DNA from: an uncultured Rhodospirillales bacterium
Lineage (GTDB): Bacteria > Pseudomonadota > Alphaproteobacteria > RF32 > CAG-239
NCBI GenBank assembly: GCA_902761715.1
Contig: CACWLK010000012.1
Coordinates: forward strand, 20,899-84,898
Direction: 5' to 3'
Length of the DNA stretch: 64,000 nucleotides
Shown: positions 1 through 7,955 of the stretch, piece after piece
Position numbering within the stretch: position 1 is the stretch's first letter
How the letters are laid out: every line of letters starts with the position of its first letter
Made by a program: the position numbers and the translations under genes
The notes under the pieces: generated by a model
What the model was told of the DNA's origin: nothing
Database searches by the model: none
What the model saw: only the letters and a program-made list of their open reading frames with translations

Positions 1-453
1 CATGACTTCAAAAGGCTCAAAAGTTACACCGTCTTTAGACATTGGGGTGGCACCTTCATAGTTGAGCATGGTCGGGACCGACGGACCATAGATATCAGCA
101 TCAAACAAGGCAACACTTTGCCCCAAACGTTTGAGAGCCAAGGCAATGTTGACGGCGGTTGTTGATTTACCGACACCGCCCTTGCCTGAAGCTACGGCAA
201 TGATTTTTTTGACACCGCGAATTTTCCAGTGGTGGTCGTTTTCATCAGATTTGACGGCGGTAAAAACAACTGAAGCCTTGGACACGCCTTCAAGCTGCAA
301 AATCTCTTTTTTAAGAGAATCGGCTTTTGCCGTATCTTCCGGTATATTAATCAGAGTTATAATCGCACGGTTGTTAAAAATATTAACACTGTCAATATTT
401 TCGGGATTGAAATATTTGAGTGCGAGGGATCTTACTGCCTCGGTTTCCGCCAT
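1..453 (-). CDS. mrp: Mrp/NBP35-type iron-sulfur carrier ATPase, N-terminal part
   Basis: The window edge cuts this gene: 151 codons are present from the start codon at 453 and the C-terminus lies outside. The first ~75 residues resemble the MIP18/DUF59-like domain of Mrp. The P-loop domain follows, with the deviant Walker [10 protein letters not shown] at about residue 90 and then the [10 protein letters not shown] segment typical of Mrp/ApbC. These proteins are cytoplasmic ATPases that carry or insert Fe-S clusters. An AGGAGG Shine-Dalgarno sits just upstream (about 460-465), which supports the start. It is divergent from hflK, with ~105 bp between them holding both promoters. Confidence 0.93.
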   Translation of the reverse strand, partial: MAETEAVRSLALKYFNPENIDSVNIFNNRAIITLINIPEDTAKADSLKKEILQLEGVSKASVVFTAVKSDENDHHWKIRGVKKIIAVASGKGGVGKSTTAVNIALALKRLGQSVALFDADIYGPSVPTMLNYEGATPMSKDGVTFEPFEVM

Positions 454-558
454 GTCGGGTCCTCCTGTTGATATGTGAAATCCTTAAATTGTCTTTAGAA
501 TGTTTATATTATATATTTGGGTAAATGCAACAAAATAAACTGTATGTGAGGTAAAAAT

Positions 559-1647
559 ATGGCAAATACAAAAAGTCCGTGGGACGATGATGAAACAACC
601 GGATCATCCGGCTATGAGACGCAGGGCGAAAAGGTTGTAAAGTTCAAAAAAATTGTAAAACCTAAACCGCCAAAGGTTAATATCAGTCCGTTGACCTGGG
701 TGGTGATTGTTGTTGTTTTGTGGGCTTTGACCGGCTTTTATCAAGTACAAACCAACGAAAACGGTGTGGTTTTGCGTTTTGGCAAATATGTTGATACTAC
801 CGAGCCGGGGTTGCACTATCACCTGCCCTACCCGATTGAGGAAGTATATAAAGTAAGTATGACTCAAGAGCGCAGTATCAATCTGGGGGTAAACGACGGA
901 TCATATACACGTAATTATCGTGATAATTCGTTTACTGAAACGCATATGCTGACCGGTGATGAAAATATTGTCGATATTAACCTTACAATTGTTTGGCGCA
1001 TTAAAAACGCTAAGGACTTTTTGTTCAATATGCGGGAGCCGGAACAAACCGTGCGTGTAGCCGCCCAGTCAGTATTGCGTGAGATTGTCGGACAATCTCA
1101 AATGATGCCGATTATTTCAGGCGACCGCGGTAAAGTTGAGGACGATACCAAGGCTGAGTTGCAAAGAGTTTTGGACGACTTTGGATCAGGAGTAGAAATT
1201 GTACGTGTAAAACTGCAAAAAGCCGACCCTCCGCAACAAGTGGTTGATGCTTTTAATGAAGTTCAGCGTGCAAAAGCCGATATGGAGCGTTTTAAGAACG
1301 AGGCTGAAGCCTATCGCAACGAAGTTGTGCCTAATGCCAGAGGTCAGGCTTCACAAATTTTGCAAAGTGCAGAGGCATATAACCAAGCTGTCGTAAACAA
1401 AGCAACCGGTGAAGCAGACCGTTTTAACTCTGTTTATAAGGCTTATCAAAAAGGTAAAGATGTTACTGTTCGCAGACTATACCTCGAAACTATGGAAGAA
1501 GTTTTGAAAAAATCTGATCGGGTAATTATTGATCCATCTTCTAAAGGTGGAAATGTATTGCCGATTTTGCCGATTGATAGTTCAAAAAACAAATTTTTGC
1601 CTTTTGAACAAAATCGAACAACAATGCCGCTTAACACTGCTAAATAG
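559..1647 (+). CDS. hflK: HflK, membrane protease regulatory subunit
   Basis: HflK forms with HflC a large inner-membrane cage around the FtsH protease and restrains its activity. The 362-aa protein has a charged N-terminal cytosolic tail (about 1-45), one transmembrane helix (about 46-66, rich in V/I/L/W), a prohibitin/SPFH domain starting near VVLRFGKYVDTTEPGLH, and a long helical region after ~230. It is the usual length for the family. GAGG precedes the ATG. The next gene, hflC, starts 10 nt after its stop, and degP follows, which is the classic alphaproteobacterial operon order. Confidence 0.96.
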   Translation: MANTKSPWDDDETTGSSGYETQGEKVVKFKKIVKPKPPKVNISPLTWVVIVVVLWALTGFYQVQTNENGVVLRFGKYVDTTEPGLHYHLPYPIEEVYKVSMTQERSINLGVNDGSYTRNYRDNSFTETHMLTGDENIVDINLTIVWRIKNAKDFLFNMREPEQTVRVAAQSVLREIVGQSQMMPIISGDRGKVEDDTKAELQRVLDDFGSGVEIVRVKLQKADPPQQVVDAFNEVQRAKADMERFKNEAEAYRNEVVPNARGQASQILQSAEAYNQAVVNKATGEADRFNSVYKAYQKGKDVTVRRLYLETMEEVLKKSDRVIIDPSSKGGNVLPILPIDSSKNKFLPFEQNRTTMPLNTAK

Positions 1648-1657
1648 GAGAATGGAT

Positions 1658-2524
1658 ATGAAAAATAAGATGAAAATTTTCTGGGGCGGTATTGCACTGA
1701 TTGTCGTGTTCTTAATCGGCACCAGCGTATATATTGTCAATCAGGCGGAACAGGCAATTGTTCTGCAATTCGGTCGTCCGGTAAGATTGGTACAGGATCC
1801 GGGACTTAAACTTAAAATTCCGTTTATCCAAAATGTAATCTTTTATGATAAGAGATTGCTCAATCTTGATCCGCCGGCACAAGAAGTTGTGTTGAACGAC
1901 AAAAAACGTTTGGATGTTGACAGCTTTACCCGTTATCAGATTGTAGATCCGATTAAATTCTATAAAACCGTACGTACCGAGCAACAGGCTCAAAGCAAAC
2001 TGGCGGAAATTGTAAACTCATCAGTACGCAAGATTTTGGGACGCATTACTTTGCAAGAGTTGCTCTCGGAAAAACGTACCAAAATTATGAACGACATCAG
2101 CAGTGCGGTTAAAATTGATGCAACTCAGATTGGTGTCAGTGTTGCCGATGTACGTATCCGCAGAGCTGATTTGCCCTTGGAAGTATTGCAAGCAATCAAT
2201 GCCCGTATGAAAACAGAACGTGAAAGAGAGGCTAAGGAATTCCGTGCTCAAGGCAGTCAGGAAGCCCAAAAAATCAGAGCCAGCGCTGATAAGGAAAGAA
2301 CCATAATTTTGGCTGATGCCGAAAAGCAGGCTCAGATTATCCGTGGTCAAGGCGATGAAAAAGCTATTGAAATCTGGAATAATGCGGCCGGAAAAGATGT
2401 TGAGTTCTTTAACTTCTATCGTTCGCTTGAAGCTTATAAAAACTCTCTGAGTGACGGAAAGTCGTCAATGATATTGTCTCCGGACAGCGAATTCTTTCAC
2501 TTTTTTAGAAAGGCAATGAAATAA
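1658..2524 (+). CDS. hflC: HflC, membrane protease regulatory subunit
   Basis: Partner of HflK in the FtsH-regulating complex. It has a short N-terminal tail, a transmembrane helix (about 5-25) and an SPFH domain beginning with the AEQAIVLQFGRPV-like segment, followed by an Ala/Glu-rich helix. I chose the ATG at 1658 because TAGGAG lies 7 nt upstream; an ATG at 1652 in the same frame is too close to that site, and the longer open frame from 1529 lies inside hflK. This gives 288 aa, normal for HflC. degP begins one nucleotide after the stop. Confidence 0.95.
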   Translation: MKNKMKIFWGGIALIVVFLIGTSVYIVNQAEQAIVLQFGRPVRLVQDPGLKLKIPFIQNVIFYDKRLLNLDPPAQEVVLNDKKRLDVDSFTRYQIVDPIKFYKTVRTEQQAQSKLAEIVNSSVRKILGRITLQELLSEKRTKIMNDISSAVKIDATQIGVSVADVRIRRADLPLEVLQAINARMKTEREREAKEFRAQGSQEAQKIRASADKERTIILADAEKQAQIIRGQGDEKAIEIWNNAAGKDVEFFNFYRSLEAYKNSLSDGKSSMILSPDSEFFHFFRKAMK

Positions 2525-2525
2525 T

Positions 2526-3944
2526 ATGCTTAAAAAGGTTGGTTTTATTGTAATAACCCTGCTGTTGGCAACTGTGTCAAAAGCAAATGCGCAAAATGGT
2601 TTTCCGTCTTTTGCCGATTTGGCAGAAAGGTTGTTGCCGACTGTTGTCAATATTTCGACAATTCAAAAGGCTGAAAAAATTGATGTTACCCTGCCCGATG
2701 ATGAGGACGGAGAAGCTGCGGCCGCACAAATAGATGATGAGGACAGCAGTGTTCTGCGTCAAGCTTTAGGGTCAGGCTTTATTATTGACGAGCAAGGTTA
2801 TATTATTACCAACTATCATGTTATTGAAAATGCCAGTTCAATTAATGTCGTATTGTTTGATAATACAGAAGTTGAAGCTGATATTATCGGAGGCGATGAA
2901 AAAACCGATTTGGCGCTGATTAAAATTGATCCTCCGTATGAGTTAAGCAAAGCGGTATTCGGGAACTCTGATGAACTGAGAATCGGTGACTGGGTATTGT
3001 CGATAGGCAATCCTTTCGGATTGGGCGGCAGCGTTAGCGCCGGAATTGTTTCGGCTAAATCACGTGATATTGCCGCTGGTCCTTATGACAACTTTATTCA
3101 AACCGATGCCTCTATAAATCAGGGAAGTTCCGGAGGTCCGATGTTTAATATGAACGGGGAAGTAATCGGCATTAATACCGCATTGTTTTCGACTACAGGA
3201 AGCAGCATGGGGGTCGGATTTGCCATTCCGATCAATACTGCGGGGTGGATTATCAGTCAGTTGGAAGAAACCGGAAAAGTCAAGCGCGGATGGATTGGGG
3301 TTAAAATTCAAACCAACAGTCGTGAAACTGCCGAATCTATGGATTTGAAAGATAAACAGGGAGTGATTGTATCTGCAGTTACCGAGAATAGTCCGGCGGC
3401 AGAAGCAGGTATTACGGTCGGTGATGTAATTTTGAGTCTGGGCAAAAAAGAAATCAGCAGTTCTAAAGAGTTTTCACGTCTGGTGGCCGAAAGCCCGATT
3501 GGAAAAGAAATTTCTCTGTTGGTGTGGAGAAACAGCGAGATTATGACAATTAATGTTCCGGTGGAGGAGATGCCCGCTGCTCCGACAATAAGCAAACCGA
3601 CAACCCCAGAACAAATGCAAGACAATGACCGAGTTTTGTATGAGGTCGGTATTAAGGTGGAGGAGATTACTCCGGAACTGTTAAAAGCATTTGGATTGTC
3701 TCCGGTAACCATAGGATTGGTCGTTACAAATGTTGAGGCTAATTCTGATGCCGCTGCACAGGGCGTAAAAAAAGGCGACGTGGTGCTTAAAATTGACAAG
3801 AAAGATGTGATGACCACCGAAGCGATGCTGAATTATATCAAAGAAGCTCGCCAGGAGGGTAACCGTCCGATTATGTTAATGTTGCAAGACCAAGAACAAG
3901 GAGTAATGTCGGCGGTGGCCGTAAAGTTGAAAAAGCATGAGTAG
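2526..3944 (+). CDS. degP: Do/DegP-family periplasmic serine protease
   Basis: A 472-aa trypsin-fold protease and chaperone of the envelope. The first ~22 residues are a cleavable signal peptide ending SKANAQ. The catalytic triad can be read as H98 (TNYHV), D128 (TDLAL) and S202 (in GSSGGP). Two PDZ domains follow (about 260-350 and 370-465). An acidic insert of ~25 residues, rich in D/E/A, separates the signal region from the protease core. It is co-transcribed with hflKC, tying membrane-protein quality control together. Its last 8 bases overlap holC. Confidence 0.95.
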   Translation: MLKKVGFIVITLLLATVSKANAQNGFPSFADLAERLLPTVVNISTIQKAEKIDVTLPDDEDGEAAAAQIDDEDSSVLRQALGSGFIIDEQGYIITNYHVIENASSINVVLFDNTEVEADIIGGDEKTDLALIKIDPPYELSKAVFGNSDELRIGDWVLSIGNPFGLGGSVSAGIVSAKSRDIAAGPYDNFIQTDASINQGSSGGPMFNMNGEVIGINTALFSTTGSSMGVGFAIPINTAGWIISQLEETGKVKRGWIGVKIQTNSRETAESMDLKDKQGVIVSAVTENSPAAEAGITVGDVILSLGKKEISSSKEFSRLVAESPIGKEISLLVWRNSEIMTINVPVEEMPAAPTISKPTTPEQMQDNDRVLYEVGIKVEEITPELLKAFGLSPVTIGLVVTNVEANSDAAAQGVKKGDVVLKIDKKDVMTTEAMLNYIKEARQEGNRPIMLMLQDQEQGVMSAVAVKLKKHE

Positions 3945-4392
3945 AGTTGACTTTTATCATTTGCAAAGCAAAAAACTTGAAGATGTCTTGCCCAAACTGT
4001 TGGAAAAAGCCTATGGGGTGGGGAAAAAGGCAGTTGTACGTGTCGGAAACGTTGAGCGTGTTGAGTTTTTGAACGGTGTGCTGTGGACCTATGACGAACA
4101 ATCTTTTTTGCCGCACGGAAGCAAAAAAGACGGAGCTGCGGCTATGCAACCGATTTGGTTGACAGCTGATGATGATGTGCCTAATGAGGCGGAGTTTTTG
4201 TTCCTTGTGGATGGAGCTAATGCCGAAAGTCAGGAAATTGCAAAATTTGAACGAGTTTTTAACATTTTTGACGGAAACTCAAGTGAGGCTTTGGAAAAAG
4301 CTCGTGCGTTTTGGAAAGAACTGAAGAACCAAGGCGTTGAAGTGTTTTATTGGCAACAAAGCGCAAACGGATCTTGGCAACAGAAGGCTTAA
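3937..4392 (+). CDS. holC: DNA polymerase III chi subunit
   Basis: HolC is the clamp-loader accessory subunit that contacts SSB. The 151-aa protein begins with the MSRVDFYHLQ motif and carries the LLEKAYGVGKKAVVR helix-strand unit. It also has LNGVLWTYDEQSFLPHG and QPIWLTADDD, all typical of chi. The start codon overlaps the end of degP, so translation is probably coupled. Placement after a protease gene is common in alphaproteobacteria, where holC usually sits beside unrelated housekeeping genes. Confidence 0.92.
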   Translation: MSRVDFYHLQSKKLEDVLPKLLEKAYGVGKKAVVRVGNVERVEFLNGVLWTYDEQSFLPHGSKKDGAAAMQPIWLTADDDVPNEAEFLFLVDGANAESQEIAKFERVFNIFDGNSSEALEKARAFWKELKNQGVEVFYWQQSANGSWQQKA

Positions 4393-4395
4393 CCG

Positions 4396-5043
4396 ATGGG
4401 AAATTTTTTTAAGGATAATAATCTGGTTGAAATTAAAGACGAGCGTTTTATTGTCGATTTAATGTATGCAAGACCGGAGAATGTTACAATGCATCCGGTG
4501 TATGAGGAAGTGGGCTTTGGCAAAAAAGCCTATGTTCATCGTGATGTGGCAAAATGTTTGGTAGGGGTAAGCAAAAAACTGAAAGATCTGAAGCTGAAAA
4601 TGCGGATTTGTGATGCTTACAGACCACCGGTTGCACACCGCCGAATTTTGGACTTGTTGCCGATTGAGGGGCTGTTTGCTCCGACGGCAGAGAGGTCAGC
4701 GCATTGCCATGCCGTAGCAATTGATTGCTGTCTGACTGATGAGCGAGGAAATAATTTGTGTTTTCCGACCAAAGTTGATGCATATGATAAAAATTTGGCA
4801 CGGAAATTGGCTTTTGGGCAAACCGATGACTTTTATAAACATTTTGCAAAGGCAGCGGCCGATTTTTATGATGAAAAATACCAACGCGAGATTTATAATC
4901 GTGAGTTGCTGAAATCAATTATGTTTAATGCAGGTTTTGAGGGAATACGCTCAGAGTGGTGGCATTTTCAGTTGCCGGAAGGGATTTCAAAATATCCTGT
5001 GTTTGAGTGGAGCGAACACCCCAACAAGAAAAAAGGAGTTTAA
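4396..5043 (+). CDS. D-alanyl-D-alanine dipeptidase (VanX/DdpX family)
   Basis: A 215-aa M15D-type zinc dipeptidase. Visible motifs are DAYRPP (R76), the zinc-binding SAHCHAVAID (H103 and D110), and the C-terminal E187-W-W-H190 in which the glutamate is the general base and the histidine a zinc ligand. These proteins cut D-Ala-D-Ala. Without van genes nearby, a role in recycling peptidoglycan dipeptide is likelier than vancomycin resistance. The usual glycine after the SxHxx motif is alanine here. There is no signal peptide, so it is probably cytoplasmic. It starts 3 nt after holC. Confidence 0.88.
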   Translation: MGNFFKDNNLVEIKDERFIVDLMYARPENVTMHPVYEEVGFGKKAYVHRDVAKCLVGVSKKLKDLKLKMRICDAYRPPVAHRRILDLLPIEGLFAPTAERSAHCHAVAIDCCLTDERGNNLCFPTKVDAYDKNLARKLAFGQTDDFYKHFAKAAADFYDEKYQREIYNRELLKSIMFNAGFEGIRSEWWHFQLPEGISKYPVFEWSEHPNKKKGV

Positions 5044-5045
5044 TT

Positions 5046-5489
5046 ATGCCGTTTATTGTAGCATGCACCATTTTGGTTATGGGAATTTTTATGGTCGATA
5101 ATCTGCGGTTATACAGGATTTTTTATGTGGCATTAAGCCTGCTGTTGTTGACGTTAATTTATAATACATTCATCATTTATACAGCTGACTTTGAGTTTTC
5201 GCCGTGGCATAATAGTGGCAAAGTGGCATATTTGGTGGTTGTGATTGAGGTATTGTGGTTGTTGGCAATCAATGCGATTATGGCACTTTTGAGCCGGAAA
5301 ATAACTATTTCGCCGGATCAACTTGCCCTGCCCTTTATTGCAGCAGTTATTTTGGGAATATATCTGATATTTTATACTAACCCGCCGATGTGGTTGTGTA
5401 TTGGCGGGGCGGCGGCGAGTGTTATCATGTTTTTCAGTTCGCTCACGTTGTTTTTTATCAACTATTTTAAGAACCTCAAAGAAAAATAA
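5046..5489 (+). CDS. small integral membrane protein of unknown function
   Basis: A 147-aa protein with four hydrophobic stretches (roughly 1-20, 25-45, 65-90 and 100-140), almost all membrane-embedded and with little loop sequence. I place the start at 5046, directly after the dipeptidase stop, because the upstream in-frame extension to 5007 overlaps that gene. AAAGGAG precedes it. It is the last gene of the hflKC operon, and a strong terminator follows. I do not recognise a family. Confidence 0.75.
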   Translation: MPFIVACTILVMGIFMVDNLRLYRIFYVALSLLLLTLIYNTFIIYTADFEFSPWHNSGKVAYLVVVIEVLWLLAINAIMALLSRKITISPDQLALPFIAAVILGIYLIFYTNPPMWLCIGGAAASVIMFFSSLTLFFINYFKNLKEK

Positions 5490-5496
5490 ATTCAAA

Positions 5497-5527
5497 AAAA
5501 CCTCGTCCCGAAAGGAACGAGGTTTTT
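5497..5527. terminator. Rho-independent terminator, probably bidirectional
   Basis: A 10-bp stem (AAAACCTCGT paired with ACGAGGTTTT) with A- and T-tracts on either side ends the plus-strand operon and could also serve the convergent gene at 5551-5988. Confidence 0.88.
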
Positions 5528-5550
5528 CTTGTGCGGTGTGCATTTGCGGG

Positions 5551-5988
5551 CTAGTCGTCAAGCTCCATGGTTCTGAAGTCTTTTCCGTCGTAGAAAAGTA
5601 ACTTTCGCCCTCCGGTGAAGACCGGCGCAAACTTCTTGCAGGTTCGATAAGCCGCATAGTTGGCAATGAGCGCAACGATGCAAATCGTAATCATCAGACC
5701 GAGCCAGAGGAATGCGTGTTTCTCGATGATTTGGTGGTACTTGAGCCCTTCAAAAATGAAGAAGCCGATGACCGCCAAAGCCGTCAGAATTGCAAAGACA
5801 CCTGCCCAAAGGTAAGCACGGCGAATGGTCGTCTGACAGATGATGAACGAATCGCGGATTTCATCGTTTTTGGAAAACATAACATCATCATGCCAGGTGC
5901 TCATGTTGAGATAGCCGTCTTCTCTGGGGGTGTGTCCAAACTCGGCAAGGTAGGCTTTTTCTGCCTGATCAAATCTTTCTTTTGCCAT
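5551..5988 (-). CDS. two-helix membrane protein, paralogue of the next gene
   Basis: A 145-aa protein with a charged ~60-residue N-terminus, then two transmembrane helices (about 60-80 and 93-112) and a basic C-terminal tail containing FTGGRKLLFYDGKDF. It matches the gene at 6102-6554 in length, topology and scattered identities (AEFG near residue 15, the helix pair, and TGxGKxLLYxGKxF at the end). The two are therefore a local duplication. Function unknown; the soluble ends probably face the cytoplasm. Confidence 0.78.
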   Translation of the reverse strand: MAKERFDQAEKAYLAEFGHTPREDGYLNMSTWHDDVMFSKNDEIRDSFIICQTTIRRAYLWAGVFAILTALAVIGFFIFEGLKYHQIIEKHAFLWLGLMITICIVALIANYAAYRTCKKFAPVFTGGRKLLFYDGKDFRTMELDD

Positions 5989-6051
5989 AATTTTTTAATA
6001 ATAGGTGATATGGGGTCTTTATAGCACAAAATTTTGACAAAAACAAGACAT

Positions 6052-6086
6052 AAAAAAATCTCGTCCTTGGCGGGGCGAGATTTTTG
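6052..6086. terminator. Rho-independent terminator
   Basis: The stem AAAAATCTCG...CGAGATTTTT flanks a GC-rich loop and lies between the two minus-strand paralogues, just after the stop of the upstream one. Confidence 0.82.
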
Positions 6087-6101
6087 TGGTTTGAGCCATG
6101 C

Positions 6102-6554
6102 TTAGAAGCAGGGGAACGATTTTTTCTGCAGGCAGGTAAAGCCTTTGCCGGTGTACAGCAGGTTTTTGCCCTCGCCGGTGTAGATGTTCTCAAGCCGCTC
6201 ACAGGTCAGATAGCGTTTGCTGTCAATGACGGCCAGAACAATGCCGATGACTATGACAACACCAACCCAGGGATACATGTACGAATCACGGAGCTCGTGC
6301 AATACCCTGTATTGGTAGGCCAAGAAACCGACTGTGCAGAAAAACAGTACAGCGAGCATGATGGAAAATAACCAGATGCTTCTGGTTACCAGACGTTCTC
6401 TTTCGAGATAGGCGTCTCTTTCCTTGGTGGTTGGGGTGAACAACACGCCGTCGCCGACAATGGTTTTGACATTAAAGTTTTCTACCGCCGGCGAAACACC
6501 AAACTCAGCTTCAAAAGCTTGTTCGGCTTTAAGTAAAAGCTCTTCTCTTTCCAT
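6102..6554 (-). CDS. two-helix membrane protein, paralogue of 5551-5988
   Basis: A 150-aa protein with N-terminal EREELLLKAEQAFEAEFGVSP, two transmembrane helices (about 60-82 and 92-110) and a C-terminal YTGEGKNLLYTGKGF similar to its neighbour. Each copy has its own terminator, so they appear to be separate transcripts. No recognised family. The 5' region up to 6660 is AT-rich and holds the promoter side of the tRNA locus. Confidence 0.76.
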   Translation of the reverse strand: MEREELLLKAEQAFEAEFGVSPAVENFNVKTIVGDGVLFTPTTKERDAYLERERLVTRSIWLFSIMLAVLFFCTVGFLAYQYRVLHELRDSYMYPWVGVVIVIGIVLAVIDSKRYLTCERLENIYTGEGKNLLYTGKGFTCLQKKSFPCF

Positions 6555-6671
6555 AGGATAATAATTGGTGAATAATCAGTGAATGGGCGCAGTGTAACAA
6601 AATTTTTGACAAAAAGCAACTTGATTTTTTTGCTTGCATTTTCAGATAAGCGGATATATAGAGAGGATTAC

Positions 6672-6708
6672 CGGAGTGTAGTTCAGCCTGGTAGAGCGCT
6701 TGCATGGG
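6672..6708 (+). repeat. 5' fragment of tRNA-Pro (37-nt duplicate)
   Basis: These 37 nt are identical to the first 37 nt of the intact tRNA-Pro at 6925. They run from the acceptor strand through the D arm to the middle of the anticodon loop, then diverge. A promoter-like TTGCAT-17-TATAGA lies just upstream. It is not a functional tRNA because the 3' half is missing. It looks like a partial tandem duplication or the scar of an earlier insertion. Confidence 0.85.
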
Positions 6709-6924
6709 CAAAAGTGATAAAAAGTTGACTTGATGTCAAGTTTTGAGCACTTTTGAAAAGAACTTGTTAGTTTGTGAGTGGCAAAAGCCGTGCGAACAAA
6801 CGTTACAAGTACTTTGACCGAAGCGGAGTTGTTGAGAGCTTTAGCTCGAAACCTACGGAGCAAGACAAGAAGTCGCAGAACTTCTTGCACCGGTTTAAAA
6901 AATTATTATGTCGAAATAGTATAT
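6709..6924. other. non-coding spacer between the tRNA fragment and tRNA-Pro
   Basis: The 216-nt stretch lies between the two tRNA copies. It contains an 8-bp inverted repeat (CAAAAGTG...CACTTTTG) enclosing an inner TTGAC...GTCAA hairpin at about 6710-6755, then unremarkable sequence. I see no gene in it; the open frames crossing it are short and unsupported. Confidence 0.5.
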
Positions 6925-7001
6925 CGGAGTGTAGTTCAGCCTGGTAGAGCGCTTGCATGGGGTGCAAGAAGTCGCTGGTTCGAATCCAGTCACTCCGACC
7001 A
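6925..7001 (+). tRNA. tRNA-Pro (anticodon GGG)
   Basis: A 77-nt cloverleaf with a CGGAGTG/CACTCCG acceptor stem, a D arm, an anticodon stem CTTGC/GCAAG with loop ATGGGGT (anticodon GGG), a T arm GCTGG-TTCGAAT-CCAGT and an encoded CCA end. A terminator follows directly. The 3' end coincides with the start of a 99-bp direct repeat repeated 47 kb away, as is usual for a tRNA used as an integration site. Confidence 0.95.
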
Positions 7002-7093
7002 AATAAAAAAGTCCCGTTTATCGGGACTTTTTTGTGTTTAATACGAGATTATCATGTTTAATTTAGTTGAAAATCTAGTGCTTGAGAGATGAT
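6995..7093 (+). repeat. 99-bp direct repeat, left copy (candidate attL)
   Basis: This stretch is identical base for base to 53937-54035. It starts with the last 7 nt of tRNA-Pro (CCGACCA), includes the terminator and ends with a copy of the last codons of the GmrSD-type gene that lies intact beside the right copy. The pair brackets 46.9 kb containing the prophage and the glycan cluster. The simplest reading is an integration duplication between a tRNA and a gene that were once neighbours. Confidence 0.9.
7006..7031 (+). terminator. terminator of tRNA-Pro
   Basis: AAAAAGTCCCG, a short loop and CGGGACTTTTTT form an 11-bp stem followed by T. It lies inside the 99-bp direct repeat, so an identical copy is at 53948-53973. 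Confidence 0.9.
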
Positions 7094-7375
7094 TAGATAT
7101 AAGACCGGAAGTATACCTTTTTAGAATAAGTATACACCGACTACTTGGCGGTTTAATTTTGCCCACGTACTCCTATTTTAATTGAATTTACTTAATTTAC
7201 ATATTTAGATATACCTGCATTAGTTCACATCCAATGACCACACTCACACAGGGAATACTAGCCAAGTATATTTTATCATTAAAAATCAAATAGATATACC
7301 GACCACGTTATTTTTTTAATTTTTTTGAGACCGTTTTTCGATTTTTGGGAATTTACCTTTCGAAAGGAGGTCCAA
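7094..7375. promoter_or_regulatory. element left-end regulatory region
   Basis: No gene is supported in these ~280 nt. They hold a GTATAC...GTATAC inverted pair (about 7112-7135), AT-rich promoter-like sequence, and from 7318 the first copy of a 43-bp repeat that leads into a Shine-Dalgarno hairpin for the first element gene. Confidence 0.5.
7318..7360 (+). repeat. 43-bp early-gene leader repeat, copy 1
   Basis: It matches 10308-10350 with a single T/C difference (7346 versus 10336). Both copies end in ACCTTT and run straight into a hairpin that covers the Shine-Dalgarno of the next gene. This points to a shared transcription or leader control element of the two early transcripts. Confidence 0.85.
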
Positions 7376-7567
7376 ATGACCCAAGCTGAAAAAATAATTA
7401 AAATTATAATACCGGATTTACTTCGTTATTTAAAGATGAAAAAAAGTGGCATTATTGCGCAGAAAAGACTGGATAATATTTTGTTTCCAAGCATGTATTG
7501 TGAACGTGATCAAGAACAAGAGTTTGAAGAAGATGGAGGCTCTCAATGCAAGTATCAATGCAAATAG
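7376..7567 (+). CDS. small element protein of unknown function
   Basis: A 63-aa acidic-tailed protein starting MTQAEKIIKIIIPDLL. The ATG at 7376 follows AAAGGAGGT with good spacing; the longer reading from TTG at 7325 has no ribosome site and lies in the 43-bp repeat. Its 3' end overlaps the DUF2924 gene by 22 nt, so the two are likely co-translated with the integrase. No family recognised. Confidence 0.65.
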   Translation: MTQAEKIIKIIIPDLLRYLKMKKSGIIAQKRLDNILFPSMYCERDQEQEFEEDGGSQCKYQCK

Positions 7568-7944
7568 CACTTTTAGAAAGACGCTCAATATCAGAACTGC
7601 AAGAAATATGGAAAAAATACTTTGATGCTCCCCCTACTACTTATAATAAGGAGTTCTACATTTCCAGGATTGCACACCGCATACAGGAACTTGCCTATGG
7701 TGGTTTAAGTGCAAATCAGCAGAAGTTGATAGCGAACATGTACGTACCACCAGAGGACAGAAATAACCTACCACCTGCCGGCACAAGAATTGTTAGGGAG
7801 TATTTGGGAGTTGAAAACGTTGTTACAGTTATGAAAGATGGCTTTGAATATAACGGTATGAAGTATTCCAGCCTGTCAGCGGTGGCAAAAAAAATTACCG
7901 GTCGAAAAATCTCTGGACGTTACTTTTTTGGATTAGATAAATAA
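7546..7944 (+). CDS. DUF2924 family protein
   Basis: A 132-aa protein with the DUF2924 signature. It has an N-terminal helical ISELQEIWKKYFD segment, a middle IAHRIQELAYGGLS and a C-terminal LxREYLGVxxxVTVMKDGFEYNGMKYSSLSAVAKKITG. In alphaproteobacterial mobile elements, DUF2924 genes sit directly upstream of a large serine recombinase, exactly as here (11 nt gap). It is probably an accessory or recombination-directionality factor, but that role is inference. GGAGG lies before the start. Confidence 0.82.
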   Translation: MQVSMQIALLERRSISELQEIWKKYFDAPPTTYNKEFYISRIAHRIQELAYGGLSANQQKLIANMYVPPEDRNNLPPAGTRIVREYLGVENVVTVMKDGFEYNGMKYSSLSAVAKKITGRKISGRYFFGLDK

Positions 7945-7955
7945 AGGAATAAACC

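Noticed and set aside
6709..6924. A group I or other intron inside tRNA-Pro, since the first copy breaks off in the anticodon loop
   Set aside because: The downstream tRNA is complete, so nothing is interrupted; a partial duplication explains it better.
7325..7375. TTG start giving an 80-aa first element protein
   Set aside because: It falls in the 43-bp repeat and has no ribosome site, whereas ATG 7376 follows AAAGGAGGT.
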